Assembly: GCF_005930475.1 (NCBI RefSeq)
Contig: NZ_SJEW01000005.1
Coordinates: forward strand, 62,001 to 126,000
DNA from: Modestobacter altitudinis
GTDB lineage: Bacteria; Actinomycetota; Actinomycetes; Mycobacteriales; Geodermatophilaceae
Reading direction: 5' to 3'
Length of the DNA stretch: 64,000 bases
The notes under the pieces were generated by a model. The model had not been told where the DNA came from. It made no database searches and was given only the letters and a program-made list of their open reading frames with translations. Shown in pieces: positions 33,638 to 42,475 of this stretch. A program made the translations under genes and the position numbers. The first letter of the stretch is position 1. Each line of letters starts with the position of its first letter.

Positions 33638-34554
33638 AGAGCGATGACCTCCTTGGCGAGATCGCGGTACGCCGCGGCGCCCGACGACGTGGGGGCCCAC
33701 TGGGTGATCGGCTGCCCGGCCACCGTGGTCTCCGGGAACCGCACCGTGCGGCTGATGACGGTCTGGAACACGGTGTCGCCGAAGGCCTCGACGACCCGGC
33801 TGAACACCTCGCGGCAGTGCACGGTCCGCGTGTCGTACATGGTGGCCAGGATCCCGTCGATCTCCAGCGACGGGTTGAGCCGCTCCTTGACCTTGTCGAT
33901 CGTGTCCACCAGCAGCGCGACCCCGCGCAGCGAGAAGAACTCGCACTCCAGCGGGATGATCACGCCCTGCGCGGCGGTGAGCGCGTTGACCGTCAGCAGC
34001 CCGAGCGAGGGCTGGCAGTCGATGAGCACGTAGTCGTACTCGTCGCGGACCGAGGCGAGCACCCGCATCAGGGTCTGTTCACGGGCGACCTCGCTGACCA
34101 GCTGCACCTCGGCGGCGGACAGGTCGATGTTGCTGGGCACCAGGTCCAGGCCGGGGATGTCGGTGGCCACCCGCACGTCGGCCAGCGTCGTCCGCGGCTC
34201 CATCAGCGCGTTGTAGATGGTCCGGTCCAGGTGCTGGGAGGGGATGCCGAGGCCCACCGACAGCGCACCCTGAGGGTCCAGGTCGACCAGCAGCACCTTG
34301 CGGCCCTGCTCGACCAGCGCGGCACCCAGGTTGATGGTCGACGTGGTCTTGCCGACGCCGCCCTTCTGGTTGCACATGGCGATGATCCGCGCCGGCCCGT
34401 GCTCGGTGATCGGCTTCGGGTCGGGCAGCTTGCGCTGCCGCGCCTTGGCGGGGTCGACGCGGCTCGTCGGGATGCCCATCTCGGCGTCGCCCGCCATGGC
34501 CCCTCCGCGCGGGAGCGCGACGGCGGAGGCCGCCGCCTCGGCTCGTGTCGACAT
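33634..34554 (-). CDS. ParA-family ATPase linked to scpAB
   Basis: A 306-residue Walker-type ATPase of the ParA/Soj/MinD family that forms dynamic polymers on nucleoid DNA. The deviant P-loop KGGVGKTTS is at about residues 64-72 with the signature Lys, followed by [26 protein letters not shown] and ECEFFSLRG. An extension of about 55 residues precedes the ATPase core. The same position upstream of scpA is held by the Rv1708-type ParA in Mycobacterium, so this is the scpAB-linked paralog rather than the oriC Soj. It is divergent from the arginase-like gene. Confidence 0.93.
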   Translation of the reverse strand: MSTRAEAAASAVALPRGGAMAGDAEMGIPTSRVDPAKARQRKLPDPKPITEHGPARIIAMCNQKGGVGKTTSTINLGAALVEQGRKVLLVDLDPQGALSVGLGIPSQHLDRTIYNALMEPRTTLADVRVATDIPGLDLVPSNIDLSAAEVQLVSEVAREQTLMRVLASVRDEYDYVLIDCQPSLGLLTVNALTAAQGVIIPLECEFFSLRGVALLVDTIDKVKERLNPSLEIDGILATMYDTRTVHCREVFSRVVEAFGDTVFQTVISRTVRFPETTVAGQPITQWAPTSSGAAAYRDLAKEVIAL

Positions 34555-34685
34555 CGTCTGTGCCTCTTCCCGGGTGCTGAGCGGACCGTGGACCGGGTGC
34601 GGTCACGGCAGGAGCCCGCACGACCGGCGGGGGAAGCCGCCGACCCGTTCTCCCACCTCTCTTCTCGGCAGGGTGCCCGGCGAGC

Positions 34686-35450
34686 GTGACCGAGACGACG
34701 AGGAAACTCGTCGACATGTTGCTGCTGGCCGTCCCCTACCACCTCGACGAGCGCCTCGACCCCTTCGACCTGGGCGTCCCCGCCGATCGCGAGGTGACCG
34801 CCGACCTCCCGGCGGGCGACCCGTGGACCCGGATGGCCGCGCTGTACGAGCAGGTCGCGGACGTCGTCGGCGAGGGAGCTGCCGTCGTCGCCTCCGGGGA
34901 CTGCACCACGAGCCTCGGGGTGCTGGCCGGGCTGCAGCGGGCCGGGCGGGACCCCGCCGTCGTCTGGTTCGACGCGCACGCCGACTTCCACACCGTCGAC
35001 ACCACGACGTCGGGTTACCTCGGCGGGATGCCGCTGTCGCTGGCCGTCGGCCGCGGCGACCTGGCGCTGCCGACGGCGCTGGGGCTGCGGCCGGTCGCGG
35101 AGCAGCGCGTGGTGCTGGTCGACGCCCGGGACACCGACCCCGGCGAGCACCAGCTGCTCGCCGGCTCCGCCGTCACCCGCAGCACGGTCGCCGACCTGGT
35201 CGGCGTCGTCCCGGACGGCGACCTGTACGTGCACGTGGACGTCGACGTCTGCACGCCCGCCGAGGTCCCGGACCTGCTGTACCCGGCGGCCGGCGGGGTG
35301 CGGGTCGACGAGCTGCTGACCGTGGTCCGGGCGCTGGTCGCCACCGGCCGGGTCGTCGCGCTCGGCCTGGCCGCGACGTGGCACCACACGAGTCCGGCCC
35401 GTCCCGAGCACGCCGCCCTGGTCCGCGGGCTGCTGGCCGCCGCGCCCTGA
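34686..35450 (+). CDS. Arginase/agmatinase-family (ureohydrolase fold) protein
   Basis: A 254-residue ureohydrolase-fold protein. The binuclear Mn site motifs are present as SGDCTTSLG (usual GGDHS, His replaced by Cys), [10 protein letters not shown] and HVDVDVCTP. The family cleaves guanidino groups to give urea or related products; the Cys variant occurs in arginase-like proteins of unknown substrate, so arginase activity should not be assumed. It is short for the family (about 300). The GTG start has no clear ribosome site and an ATG 30 nt downstream is possible. It is convergent with xerD, with only 2 nt between their ends. Confidence 0.8.
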   Translation: MTETTRKLVDMLLLAVPYHLDERLDPFDLGVPADREVTADLPAGDPWTRMAALYEQVADVVGEGAAVVASGDCTTSLGVLAGLQRAGRDPAVVWFDAHADFHTVDTTTSGYLGGMPLSLAVGRGDLALPTALGLRPVAEQRVVLVDARDTDPGEHQLLAGSAVTRSTVADLVGVVPDGDLYVHVDVDVCTPAEVPDLLYPAAGGVRVDELLTVVRALVATGRVVALGLAATWHHTSPARPEHAALVRGLLAAAP

Positions 35451-35452
35451 GC

Positions 35453-36421
35453 TCAGCGCAGCGCGCGGGGGTGGCTGGTCGCGTAGACCTCGCGCAGCCG
35501 CTCGACGGTGACCAGCGTGTAGACCTGGGTGGTGGTCACCGAGGCGTGGCCGAGCAGCTCCTGCACCACGCGGACGTCGGCGCCGCCGTCGAGCAGGTGG
35601 GTGGCGAAGGAGTGCCGCAGCGTGTGCGGTGACAGCTCGGCGGAGATCCCGGCCCGCTCGGCGGCCTCGCGGAGGATCGACCAGGCGCTCTGCCGGGACA
35701 GCGGCCCGCCCCGGGCGTTGAGGAACAGCGCTCCCCCGCGCACCCCGGCGCGGGCCTTCGTCGCCAGCTCCGGCCGGGCCCGCACCAGGTAGTCCTCGAC
35801 GGCGCGGACGGCGTAGCTGCCGACCGGGACGACCCGCTCCTTGCCGCCCTTGCCGGCCAGCCGCACCGCCGCGGAGGCGAGGTCGAGGTCGTCGACGGCC
35901 AGCCCGACCGCCTCGGAGATCCGCGCGCCGGTGCCGTAGAGCAGCTCCAGCAGCGCCCGGTCGCGGAGCCCGCGCGAGCCCTCGACCGCGGCGGCGGCGG
36001 TCAGCAGTGCCTCGACCTGCTCGACCGGGATCGCCTTGGGCAGCCGCCGCGCCGGCGCCGGGGGCTTGACCTGGGCGGCGACGTCGTCGGCCACCAGCCC
36101 GTCGAGCAGCGCGAACCGGTGCAGGCCGCGGACGGCGACCACCGCCCGGGCCGCCGACGTCGCCGACAGCGGCGGGTGCTCGTCGTCCCCGCTGCGCAGC
36201 GCCACCAGGAACGCGGCGACGTCGGACTCCCCCACCTCGCCGAGCCCCTCGACACCGCCGGCGGCCAGGAACTCCGCGTAGCGGCGCAGGTCGCGGCGGT
36301 AGGAGGTGATCGTGTTGCCGGCGAGACCGCGCTCGACGGTCAGGTGGTCCAGGTAGCCGGTGACCACCCGTTCGACGGCCGGGCCTGCCGGGGTGGCGGG
36401 GTGGGTGGCGGGACCTGACAC
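35453..36421 (-). CDS. xerD: Tyrosine recombinase XerD
   Basis: A 322-residue site-specific recombinase that resolves chromosome dimers at dif. The N-terminal SAM-like domain ([19 protein letters not shown]) precedes the catalytic domain with Arg in GTGARISE, Lys in [23 protein letters not shown] (His-x-x-Arg), [11 protein letters not shown] with the second His and, beyond it, the Tyr nucleophile. GTG was chosen to give the standard length, 5 nt after the ald stop. Position between NUDIX/pyrG-type genes and ParA matches other actinobacteria, so this is the housekeeping enzyme, unlike the integrase remnant at 18.2 kb. Confidence 0.95.
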   Translation of the reverse strand: MSGPATHPATPAGPAVERVVTGYLDHLTVERGLAGNTITSYRRDLRRYAEFLAAGGVEGLGEVGESDVAAFLVALRSGDDEHPPLSATSAARAVVAVRGLHRFALLDGLVADDVAAQVKPPAPARRLPKAIPVEQVEALLTAAAAVEGSRGLRDRALLELLYGTGARISEAVGLAVDDLDLASAAVRLAGKGGKERVVPVGSYAVRAVEDYLVRARPELATKARAGVRGGALFLNARGGPLSRQSAWSILREAAERAGISAELSPHTLRHSFATHLLDGGADVRVVQELLGHASVTTTQVYTLVTVERLREVYATSHPRALR

Positions 36422-36426
36422 CGCTG

Positions 36427-37542
36427 TCAGGACAGCACCTCCTGCCACGGGACCGACGGCAACCCGTGCGCCTCGGCGACGCCGGCGTGCACCAGCTGCC
36501 CGCCGGCGACGTTGGCGCCGCGGGCCAGCGCCGGGTCGGCGGCCAGCGCCGCCGCGGTGCCGGAGTCGGCCAGCGCCAGCACGTAGGGCAGCGTCACGTT
36601 GGTCAGCGCGTAGGTCGAGGTGTGCGGCACCGCGCCGGGCATGTTCGCGACGCAGTAGAAGACCGACCCGTGGACGACGAACGTCGGGTCGTCGTGGGTG
36701 GTCGGCCGGCTGTCCTGGAAGCAGCCGCCCTGGTCGACGGCGATGTCGACGAGCACCGAGCCGGGCTTCATCCGGGACACCAGCTCGTTGCTCACCAGGG
36801 TGGGTGCCTTGGCGCCGGGCACCAGGACGGCGCCGATCACCAGGTCGGCCTCCAGCACCGCCCGCTCGATCTCCAGCGCGTTGGAGGAGACGGTCTGCAG
36901 GTGCCCGCGGTAGAGCTGGTCGGCGGCCCTCAGCTTCTCCAGGTCGCGGTCGAGCACGGTGACCTGCGCCTGCATGCCCAGGGCGATCGCCGCGGCGTTC
37001 ATCCCGGAGACCCCGGCACCGATGACCACGACCTTGGCCGCGTGCACCCCGGACACCCCGCCCAGCAGCACGCCGCGGCCGCCGGAGGCCCGCTCCAGCG
37101 TGTGCGCCCCGACCTGCGGCGCCATCCGGCCGGCGACCTCGGACATCGGTGCGAGCAGCGGCAGCGCGCCGCCGTCGGTCTGCACGGTCTCGTAGGCCAC
37201 CGCGGTCGTGCCCGAGGCGAGCAGCGCGTCGGTGCACGCGCGCGAGGCGGCCAGGTGCAGGTAGGTGAACAGCGTCTGGTCGGCCCGCATCCGGCCGTAC
37301 TCCTCGGCGATCGGCTCCTTGACCTTCAGCAGCAGGTCCGCCTCGCCCCACACGTCGTCGGCGGTCGCCACGATCTTCGCGCCGGCCGCGGTGAAGTCCG
37401 CGTCCGGGATGGACGACCCGACCCCGGCGTCGTGCTCGACCAGCACGTCGTGCCCGGCGGCCACCAGCTCGGTCACCCCGGACGGGGTGAGCGCGACCCG
37501 GTACTCGTGGTTCTTGACCTCTCGAGCGACTCCGACCTTCAT
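36427..37542 (-). CDS. ald: Alanine dehydrogenase
   Basis: A 371-residue NAD-dependent enzyme that interconverts L-alanine and pyruvate plus ammonia. [20 protein letters not shown] at the N terminus, GVGSSIPD, the active-site KVKEP, HLAA and the [10 protein letters not shown] nucleotide loop (about 175-184) are diagnostic, as is [10 protein letters not shown]. It can support alanine use or redox balance. Its stop is 5 nt before the xerD GTG; a hairpin separates it from the reductase gene upstream. Confidence 0.97.
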   Translation of the reverse strand: MKVGVAREVKNHEYRVALTPSGVTELVAAGHDVLVEHDAGVGSSIPDADFTAAGAKIVATADDVWGEADLLLKVKEPIAEEYGRMRADQTLFTYLHLAASRACTDALLASGTTAVAYETVQTDGGALPLLAPMSEVAGRMAPQVGAHTLERASGGRGVLLGGVSGVHAAKVVVIGAGVSGMNAAAIALGMQAQVTVLDRDLEKLRAADQLYRGHLQTVSSNALEIERAVLEADLVIGAVLVPGAKAPTLVSNELVSRMKPGSVLVDIAVDQGGCFQDSRPTTHDDPTFVVHGSVFYCVANMPGAVPHTSTYALTNVTLPYVLALADSGTAAALAADPALARGANVAGGQLVHAGVAEAHGLPSVPWQEVLS

Positions 37543-37658
37543 CCTCAGATCCCAGCTCCCGGTTCGGCGGGCACCCCCGGGGTTGCCGGCGGCGCTCCAG
37601 TGACGGGCGGCCCGGTCAGGGCCGGCCTCGGCCGGAGTGTAGGCAGAACGGGAGTCAC

Positions 37659-37683
37659 GCCGGTGTCCCGCCGGGACACCGGC
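37659..37683 (-). terminator. Tight palindromic terminator after the DHFR-like gene
   Basis: GCCGGTGTCCCG and CGGGACACCGGC flank a single base, forming a near-perfect 25-nt hairpin 25 nt past the stop of the minus-strand DHFR-like gene. It would insulate ald from that operon. Confidence 0.72.
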
Positions 37684-37707
37684 CCGTCGGCGTCCCCCGG
37701 TCGGGTG

Positions 37708-38247
37708 TCAGGCGGGTGCCGGGCTCCGCTCGACGGTGTACCGCACAGCCACCAGCTCGCCGTTGCGGGCGACCTCCTGCACCGCCAGCTCGACCCGCCG
37801 CGGCAGCAGCGGTGCACCGCCGCCGAGGGTCACCGGGGCGATGCCGACCACCACGTCGTCCAGCAGTCCGCGGTCGGCGAACTGGCCGGCGAGGTCCCCG
37901 CCGCCGACGATCCAGACGTCCCGCCCGGCCGCGGCCGCGACCATGTCGGCGTGCACCCGCGCCGGGTCCTCGGCGGTGAGGCGGAGGTCGACGCCCGGCA
38001 GCAGCGGCAGGTCGCGGTGGGTGAAGACCCAGGTGGGCCGCTCGGGGGTCCACTCCGGCTCGTGCTCGCGGACCCACAGGTAGGTCGTCGCGCCCATCGC
38101 CACGGCGCCCACCCCGGCGATGAAGCCGTCGTAGCCCATCGGCCCGTCGGCGTCGGTCTGCCGGCTGAGCAGCCAGTCCAGCGAGTGGTCGGCGGTGGCG
38201 ATGAAGCCGTCCAGCGACGTGGCGGTGTAGTACACGGTGCGGGTCAC
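37708..38247 (-). CDS. DHFR/RibD C-terminal-family reductase
   Basis: A 179-residue NADPH-binding protein of the dihydrofolate-reductase-like RibD-C family, common in bacteria as one-domain deaminase-reductase relatives. MTRTVYYTATSLDGFIA, GAVAMGATTYLWV, WVFTHR, IVGGGDLAGQFADRGLLDD and LGGGAPLLPR match family positions. Its ATG overlaps the stop of the AraC-DinB gene (ATGA), so both are co-translated. The substrate is not known; it is not the essential FolA, which has a different N terminus. Confidence 0.88.
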   Translation of the reverse strand: MTRTVYYTATSLDGFIATADHSLDWLLSRQTDADGPMGYDGFIAGVGAVAMGATTYLWVREHEPEWTPERPTWVFTHRDLPLLPGVDLRLTAEDPARVHADMVAAAAGRDVWIVGGGDLAGQFADRGLLDDVVVGIAPVTLGGGAPLLPRRVELAVQEVARNGELVAVRYTVERSPAPA

Positions 38248-39182
38248 GAGGTCCTCCTGCTCAACCAGTCGATCGGGTCACCGGCGTCCACCGGCACACC
38301 CGCCTCCCGGAACCAGTGCCGGGCCAGCTGCCGGCGGTGCGCGCCGAAGGTGAGCACGTGGGCGACCACGCTGCCCAGCACGAACGTCTCCGGTGGGTCG
38401 CACAGCGCGTCGACCAACCGGTCACCCCAGGCGGCGCGCCGGGAGACGTCCCGGACGAAGGCCAGCCAGCGGGGCGCGGCCTCGTCGTGCCGGGCGAGCA
38501 GGGCGGCCGGGTCGTCCGCGCCGCGCGCCGGGTGGTCGGCGCCCTCGACCGAAGCCAGCCAGACCTCCGTCGTCCGGACCAGGTGCTCCAGCACCGCGGC
38601 GAGCGACTCCTCGGGGCCGTCCCAGCCCAGCACCTGCCAGCCCGGCGCACGGGTCCGCCGGTACTCGTCGGCGGGCACGCCCTTCGCCAGGTCCAGCAGC
38701 GCGCGGGTGTCCTCCAGCGCGTGGTGCACCAGCAGCGCGGTGACCTCGTCGCCGCCGCGGGCGCCCTGCTCGCCGGTCACCCACAGCGAGGTCGGCGGGT
38801 GGAAGTGCACGCCGTTGGGCGCCGGCAGCCAGTGCCCGTCCCGGGTGGTCGGTCCCGGCTCGGCGGGCCGGTGTCCGGGCGAGCGGCCGTAGGCCCGGGA
38901 GAACGCCCGGCTGAAGCCCTCCACCGACTCGTACCCGGCGGCGAACGCCACCTCGGTGACGCTGCGGCCCCCGTGCAGCTGCCAGGCCGCGCGCTCCAGC
39001 TCCACCCGCCGGCGCAGCGCCACCGGCGACTCCCCCGCACCCCGGGTCACCTGCCGGCTGAAGTGCCAGGGCGAGGAGAAGGCGTCCCCCGCCATCTCCG
39101 TCAGCGTCCGGTTGTCCTCGTCCAGGACCGCGTCGAGCAGCTCGCGCAGCCGGTCCCGTCCGGTGGGCACGTCCTCGGTCAC
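38244..39182 (-). CDS. AraC-family regulator fused to a DinB-like domain
   Basis: A 312-residue fusion. The N-terminal AraC DNA-binding domain (residues about 10-105) shows LTEMAGDAFSSPWHFSRQV and SVTEVAFAAGYESVEGFSRA. The remaining 170 residues resemble a DinB/four-helix-bundle domain with His residues in LVHHALEDTRALLDLA, LEHLVRTTEVWLAS and VVAHVLTFGAHRRQL, which could bind metal or a small thiol ligand. Unlike most AraC proteins the sensor is C-terminal. The GTG is chosen by domain start; no clear ribosome site is seen. It probably controls its own operon with the downstream reductase. Confidence 0.82.
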   Translation of the reverse strand: MTEDVPTGRDRLRELLDAVLDEDNRTLTEMAGDAFSSPWHFSRQVTRGAGESPVALRRRVELERAAWQLHGGRSVTEVAFAAGYESVEGFSRAFSRAYGRSPGHRPAEPGPTTRDGHWLPAPNGVHFHPPTSLWVTGEQGARGGDEVTALLVHHALEDTRALLDLAKGVPADEYRRTRAPGWQVLGWDGPEESLAAVLEHLVRTTEVWLASVEGADHPARGADDPAALLARHDEAAPRWLAFVRDVSRRAAWGDRLVDALCDPPETFVLGSVVAHVLTFGAHRRQLARHWFREAGVPVDAGDPIDWLSRRTS

Positions 39183-39322
39183 GAGGTCGAGTCTCGTGGG
39201 TCGGACCCGCCCGGTGCCCGACCGTTCTTGCTCCGTCCGGATCGCCCCGGCCGCTGCGGTGCCGGACGATCCACAGGACCCGACCCCGCCGGTCACCCCA
39301 CCCCGCCGATGGAGCTGCACCG

Positions 39323-39973
39323 ATGCGCCTGTACGCCGACCGACCCGATCACCGCACCCGGCAGCTGGCCGCCGACGCCGGCCTGCTGGCCTGGGCGGTG
39401 CTCTGGGTGCTGGTCGCCCGGGTGGTGCACGGAGCGGTGCTGGTGCTGGCCAAGCCCGGCCGGGCCGTCGCCGACCTGGGCCGGTCGATCTCGGACTCGA
39501 TGGACTCGGCGGCCGGCGCGGCCGACGGCGTGCCGGTGGTCGGTGACGAGCTCGCGGCGCCGTTCGGTGCGCTGAGCGACGCGGGCGGCTCGGTCACCGG
39601 CGCGGGCACCAGCGCCTCGGACGCCGTGCACACCCTGGCCGCGGTGCTGGCCGTCGTGCTGGTGGTGCTGCCGGTCGGCTGGCTCCTGGTGCGCTGGCTG
39701 CGCTGGCGGGCGGCGTGGCTGTGGGAGGCCACCGCCGCCGACCGGCTGCTGGCCTCCGGCGCGGACGGGCTCCCGGACCTCGAGCTGCTGGCCGCCCGGG
39801 CGATGGCGACCGCACCGCTGCCGCAGCTGGCCCGCCTGCCGGCCGGCACGGGGGCCGGCTGGCGGGCGGGCGACCCGGCGGCGCTGCGCGCGCTCGCCGG
39901 GCTGGAGCTCCGCCGGCTGGGCCTGCGGACGCCCGAGCCGAGCCGCCCCGGGGTGAGCCGCGCCGTCAGCTGA
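39323..39973 (+). CDS. Hypothetical membrane protein with two TM helices
   Basis: A 216-residue protein with a hydrophobic helix at about 20-45 (LLAWAVLWVLVARVVHGAVL), a Ser/Asp/Gly-rich loop likely outside the membrane, and a second helix at about 103-125 (LAAVLAVVLVVLPVGWLLV). An Arg/Trp-rich turn and a roughly 85-residue Leu/Ala-rich cytosolic tail follow. I do not recognise a family. ATG start; it is divergent from the AraC-DinB gene and ends in a palindrome shared with the convergent gene's end. Confidence 0.7.
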   Translation: MRLYADRPDHRTRQLAADAGLLAWAVLWVLVARVVHGAVLVLAKPGRAVADLGRSISDSMDSAAGAADGVPVVGDELAAPFGALSDAGGSVTGAGTSASDAVHTLAAVLAVVLVVLPVGWLLVRWLRWRAAWLWEATAADRLLASGADGLPDLELLAARAMATAPLPQLARLPAGTGAGWRAGDPAALRALAGLELRRLGLRTPEPSRPGVSRAVS

Positions 39974-40027
39974 CGAGCACCCTCGGTCCGCTCCTCGGTC
40001 GCCGGCGCTCCCGTCCGTCAGCTGACG
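39964..40027. repeat. Two copies of palindrome CGTCAGCTGACG at convergent gene ends
   Basis: The 12-bp palindrome occurs at 39964-39975 and 40016-40027. Each copy codes for Val-Ser-stop of one of the two convergent genes. The copies can also pair with each other across a 40-nt loop, so this may act as a two-way terminator. Confidence 0.5.
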
Positions 40028-40431
40028 GAGTACCCGCCGGCGGCCACCGCGGCGGCGCAGACGTCCTCGTCCTGCTGACCGGTGCCGCCGCTGCCGCCGA
40101 GGGCGCCGACCAGCTGGCCGTCGAAGTACACCGGCACCGCGCCGGTCTGCGGGGTGAACCGGCCGTGGGTCATCGCCGTCACCGCGGTGGCGAAGTTCGG
40201 CATCGGCTCCATCTTCGCCTTCTGCGCGGCGCTGGGCGCCCCGTAGGCCGCCGCCGTCCACGCCTTGCCCTGGGCCACGTCGGTCGAGATCCACGGGGCG
40301 CCGTCCATCCGGATCAGCGCCAGGAGGTGGCCGGCGGGGTCCATGACGGCGAAGGACATCGGCACGCCGAGCTTCGAGGACTCCTCGCGGGCGGCCTGCA
40401 GCAGGGACAGGGCCTGGTCATGTGTGAGCAC
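40018..40431 (-). CDS. GlcG/HbpS-family protein
   Basis: A 137-residue protein of the GlcG/HbpS (DUF336) family, whose members bind haem or act beside glycolate and diol enzymes. SFAVMDPAGHLLALIRMDGAPWIS, SDVAQGKAWTA-type and GALGGSGGTGQQDEDV segments are typical. GTG was chosen with GGAGG upstream; a longer frame upstream overlaps the kinase gene's end and is unlikely. No signal peptide is seen. It is 50 nt downstream of the protein kinase on the same strand. Function is uncertain beyond the family. Confidence 0.85.
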   Translation of the reverse strand: MLTHDQALSLLQAAREESSKLGVPMSFAVMDPAGHLLALIRMDGAPWISTDVAQGKAWTAAAYGAPSAAQKAKMEPMPNFATAVTAMTHGRFTPQTGAVPVYFDGQLVGALGGSGGTGQQDEDVCAAAVAAGGYSVS

Positions 40432-40481
40432 CCGGCCACCCTCCACCGGGCCTGCCGTCCGCGGCAACCCGGGGTCGGCGG

Positions 40482-42302
40482 TCAGCCGCCGCCCGGGCCG
40501 CCGCCCGAGCCCCGGCCGGTCCAGTCGGTCGCTGGTGCGGACTCCTCGCCCTCCCACGGCGGAGCCACCGAGGAGCTCCCGGCGGAGGACGACGCGGCTG
40601 CCGAGGACGGCGTCGGCGCAGCCTCCGACGAACTCTGGTCGGGCGACGGGGTCGGCGCGGTCGAGCCCGCGTCCGGCGCCGAGGTGGGGGCCGCGCTGTC
40701 GCCGGCGGTCTCCGACGGGGCGGCGTCCGTGGGTGTGCTGTCGGTGGGCGTGCCGGTGGACCCGGCGTCGCCCGGGCCGCTCTCGACCGGGTCGCTCCCC
40801 GTGGGGCCGGTCGTGCCGGGGGCGCTGTCCGTCGCCGGTGCCGTCGCCGGTGCCGGGGTCGACCCGGTGCCGGTGGTCGCTCCGGTGCTCGCCCCGGTCG
40901 TCGCCCCGGTGTCCGGGACGGTGCCGGTGCCGGTGCTGGTGTCGGTGTCGGTCCCCGCAGCGGGCCGGGTGTCCGGCGCCTGGGTCGGCGGCGCGGCCGC
41001 TCCGGTCACCCCGGTCGCCGGGACGTCCACAGCGGGGGCGGACGTGTCGTCGGCGAAGAAGACCGTCACGGCGTCGCCGGCGTACAGGGGCCGGTCGCTC
41101 GGGTCCAGCTGCGTGACCTGCCCCGGGGCGACGTCGGGCGCGCTCTGCGCCTGCCGGTCCACCGTCAGCCCCAGCGCCGTCAGCTGGAGCGTGACGTCGT
41201 CGACAGGGCGCCCGACGTAGTCCTGACCGTCGAGCTCGATGGTCTGCTGCTGCTCCGTCGCGGTGCCCGACGGCGGCGGGTCGTCGTCGCGGAGCAGTCC
41301 CAGCCCGAGGACGCCGGCGATCCCGGCCAGCAGCGCGCAGACGACCGGCAGCACCGTCCGCAGCCGCCGCCGTGACCGGCCCGGGCCCGCCGGCGGCCGG
41401 CGTCGGGCGACCGCCGGACGTGCCACCAGCGGGACCGCCCGGGTGCGGGCCGGGTCGTCGAGCGGGTGCCCGGCCCGGACCCGGTCGATCGCGGCGACGA
41501 ACGCGTCGCCGTCCGGGATCCGCTCGCCGGGGTCCTTGGCCACGGCTTCGTCGACCAGCTCGCGGAGCTCAGCGGGCAGGTCGTCGGGCAGCGGCTCGGG
41601 CTCCTCGTTGACCTGCTTGAGCGCGACCGTCACCGGGTTGTCCCCGTCGAAGGCCGGCGCGCCGGTCAGGCACTCGTAGCCGACCAGACCGAGGGAGTAC
41701 ACGTCGCTGGCCGGGGTGGGCTGCTCGCCGACCGCGATCTCCGGGGACAGGTACTGCGGCGTGCCGAGCACCTGCCCGGCCGCGGTGAGCGGGACGCTCC
41801 CCGCCGACCAGGCGATCCCGAAGTCGGTGATCTTCACCTGCTCGTCCGGCCCGACGAGGATGTTGCCGGGCTTGACGTCGCGGTGCACCATCCCGGCGTG
41901 GTGGGCCTCGGCGAGGGCGACGGCGGTCTGCCGCAGCACCGACAGCGTCGCCTCGGGGCTGAGCGGCCCCTCCTCGCGCAGCAGGGTGGACAGCGGCGCG
42001 CCCTGCACGAGCTCCATCACCAGGTAGGCCAGGTGCTCGCCGTCCTGGGACGACGTCACCTCGCCGTAGTCGTAGACGGCGGCGATGTTGGGGTGGCTGA
42101 GCGCCGCGGCGTGCGTGGCCTCGGCCCGGAAGCGGGCGAGGAACGTCGGGTCGCCGGTGTACTCGCTGCGCAGCAGCTTGACCGCGACCGGCCGGCCGAG
42201 CAGGACGTCCCGGCCCCGCCAGACCTCGCCCATGCCGCCGGAGGCGATCAGCGAGTCCAGCTCGTAGCGGTCGTTGAGCACCCGCCTGCCCGGCTCGTCC
42301 AC
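40482..42302 (-). CDS. PknA/PknB-like Ser/Thr protein kinase with one PASTA domain
   Basis: A 606-residue membrane kinase. Cytosolic catalytic domain: IASGGMGEVWRG (glycine loop), VAVKLL (ATP Lys), HRDVKPGNIL, DFG and SPE, residues about 10-265. A basic juxtamembrane segment precedes one TM helix at about 312-332 (LPVVCALLAGIAGVLGLGLL). One PASTA domain (YVGRPVDDVTLQLTALGLTV) follows, then a low-complexity Thr/Ser/Gly/Pro/Ala tail of about 200 residues. PASTA kinases sense peptidoglycan and control cell wall and division. The long Thr/Ser tail outside the membrane could be glycosylated. The GTG start is inferred from the kinase domain boundary. Confidence 0.92.
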   Translation of the reverse strand: MDEPGRRVLNDRYELDSLIASGGMGEVWRGRDVLLGRPVAVKLLRSEYTGDPTFLARFRAEATHAAALSHPNIAAVYDYGEVTSSQDGEHLAYLVMELVQGAPLSTLLREEGPLSPEATLSVLRQTAVALAEAHHAGMVHRDVKPGNILVGPDEQVKITDFGIAWSAGSVPLTAAGQVLGTPQYLSPEIAVGEQPTPASDVYSLGLVGYECLTGAPAFDGDNPVTVALKQVNEEPEPLPDDLPAELRELVDEAVAKDPGERIPDGDAFVAAIDRVRAGHPLDDPARTRAVPLVARPAVARRRPPAGPGRSRRRLRTVLPVVCALLAGIAGVLGLGLLRDDDPPPSGTATEQQQTIELDGQDYVGRPVDDVTLQLTALGLTVDRQAQSAPDVAPGQVTQLDPSDRPLYAGDAVTVFFADDTSAPAVDVPATGVTGAAAPPTQAPDTRPAAGTDTDTSTGTGTVPDTGATTGASTGATTGTGSTPAPATAPATDSAPGTTGPTGSDPVESGPGDAGSTGTPTDSTPTDAAPSETAGDSAAPTSAPDAGSTAPTPSPDQSSSEAAPTPSSAAASSSAGSSSVAPPWEGEESAPATDWTGRGSGGGPGGG

Positions 42303-42433
42303 GCTGCTGGTCCCCCGTCCCCTCCTGTGCGGCCGCGGCCGAGCCCGGGTCCAGGGACCCCCGCCGACCGTGCGCGCCGTCCTGCTGGGTCCCCACTCGG
42401 ACCCCTCGCTACACCTCTCGGCCTGCGCCGAAC

Positions 42434-42468
42434 GGCTCCGGCCGGCGGCTGACCGCCGGACCGGAGCC
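42434..42468 (-). terminator. Strong hairpin terminator after the NUDIX gene
   Basis: Stem GGCTCCGG-CCGGCGG / CCGCCGG-a-CCGGAGCC with loop CTGA and one bulged A, 8 nt past the NUDIX stop on the minus strand. It ends the pyrG-NUDIX transcript and separates it from the kinase. Confidence 0.8.
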
Positions 42469-42475
42469 GCCCGGC

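Noticed and set aside
35453-36421. XerD-type recombinase as the integrase of the catabolic island
   Set aside because: It sits in the conserved housekeeping position beside ald and ParA and is 17 kb from the tRNA-Pro; the remnant at 18.2 kb is the better candidate.
40540-41030. Possible CRISPR or tandem DNA repeat array
   Set aside because: The repetitive look comes from Thr/Gly/Ser/Pro codons of the kinase tail. There are no regular repeat-spacer units, and no CRISPR array is seen anywhere in the window.
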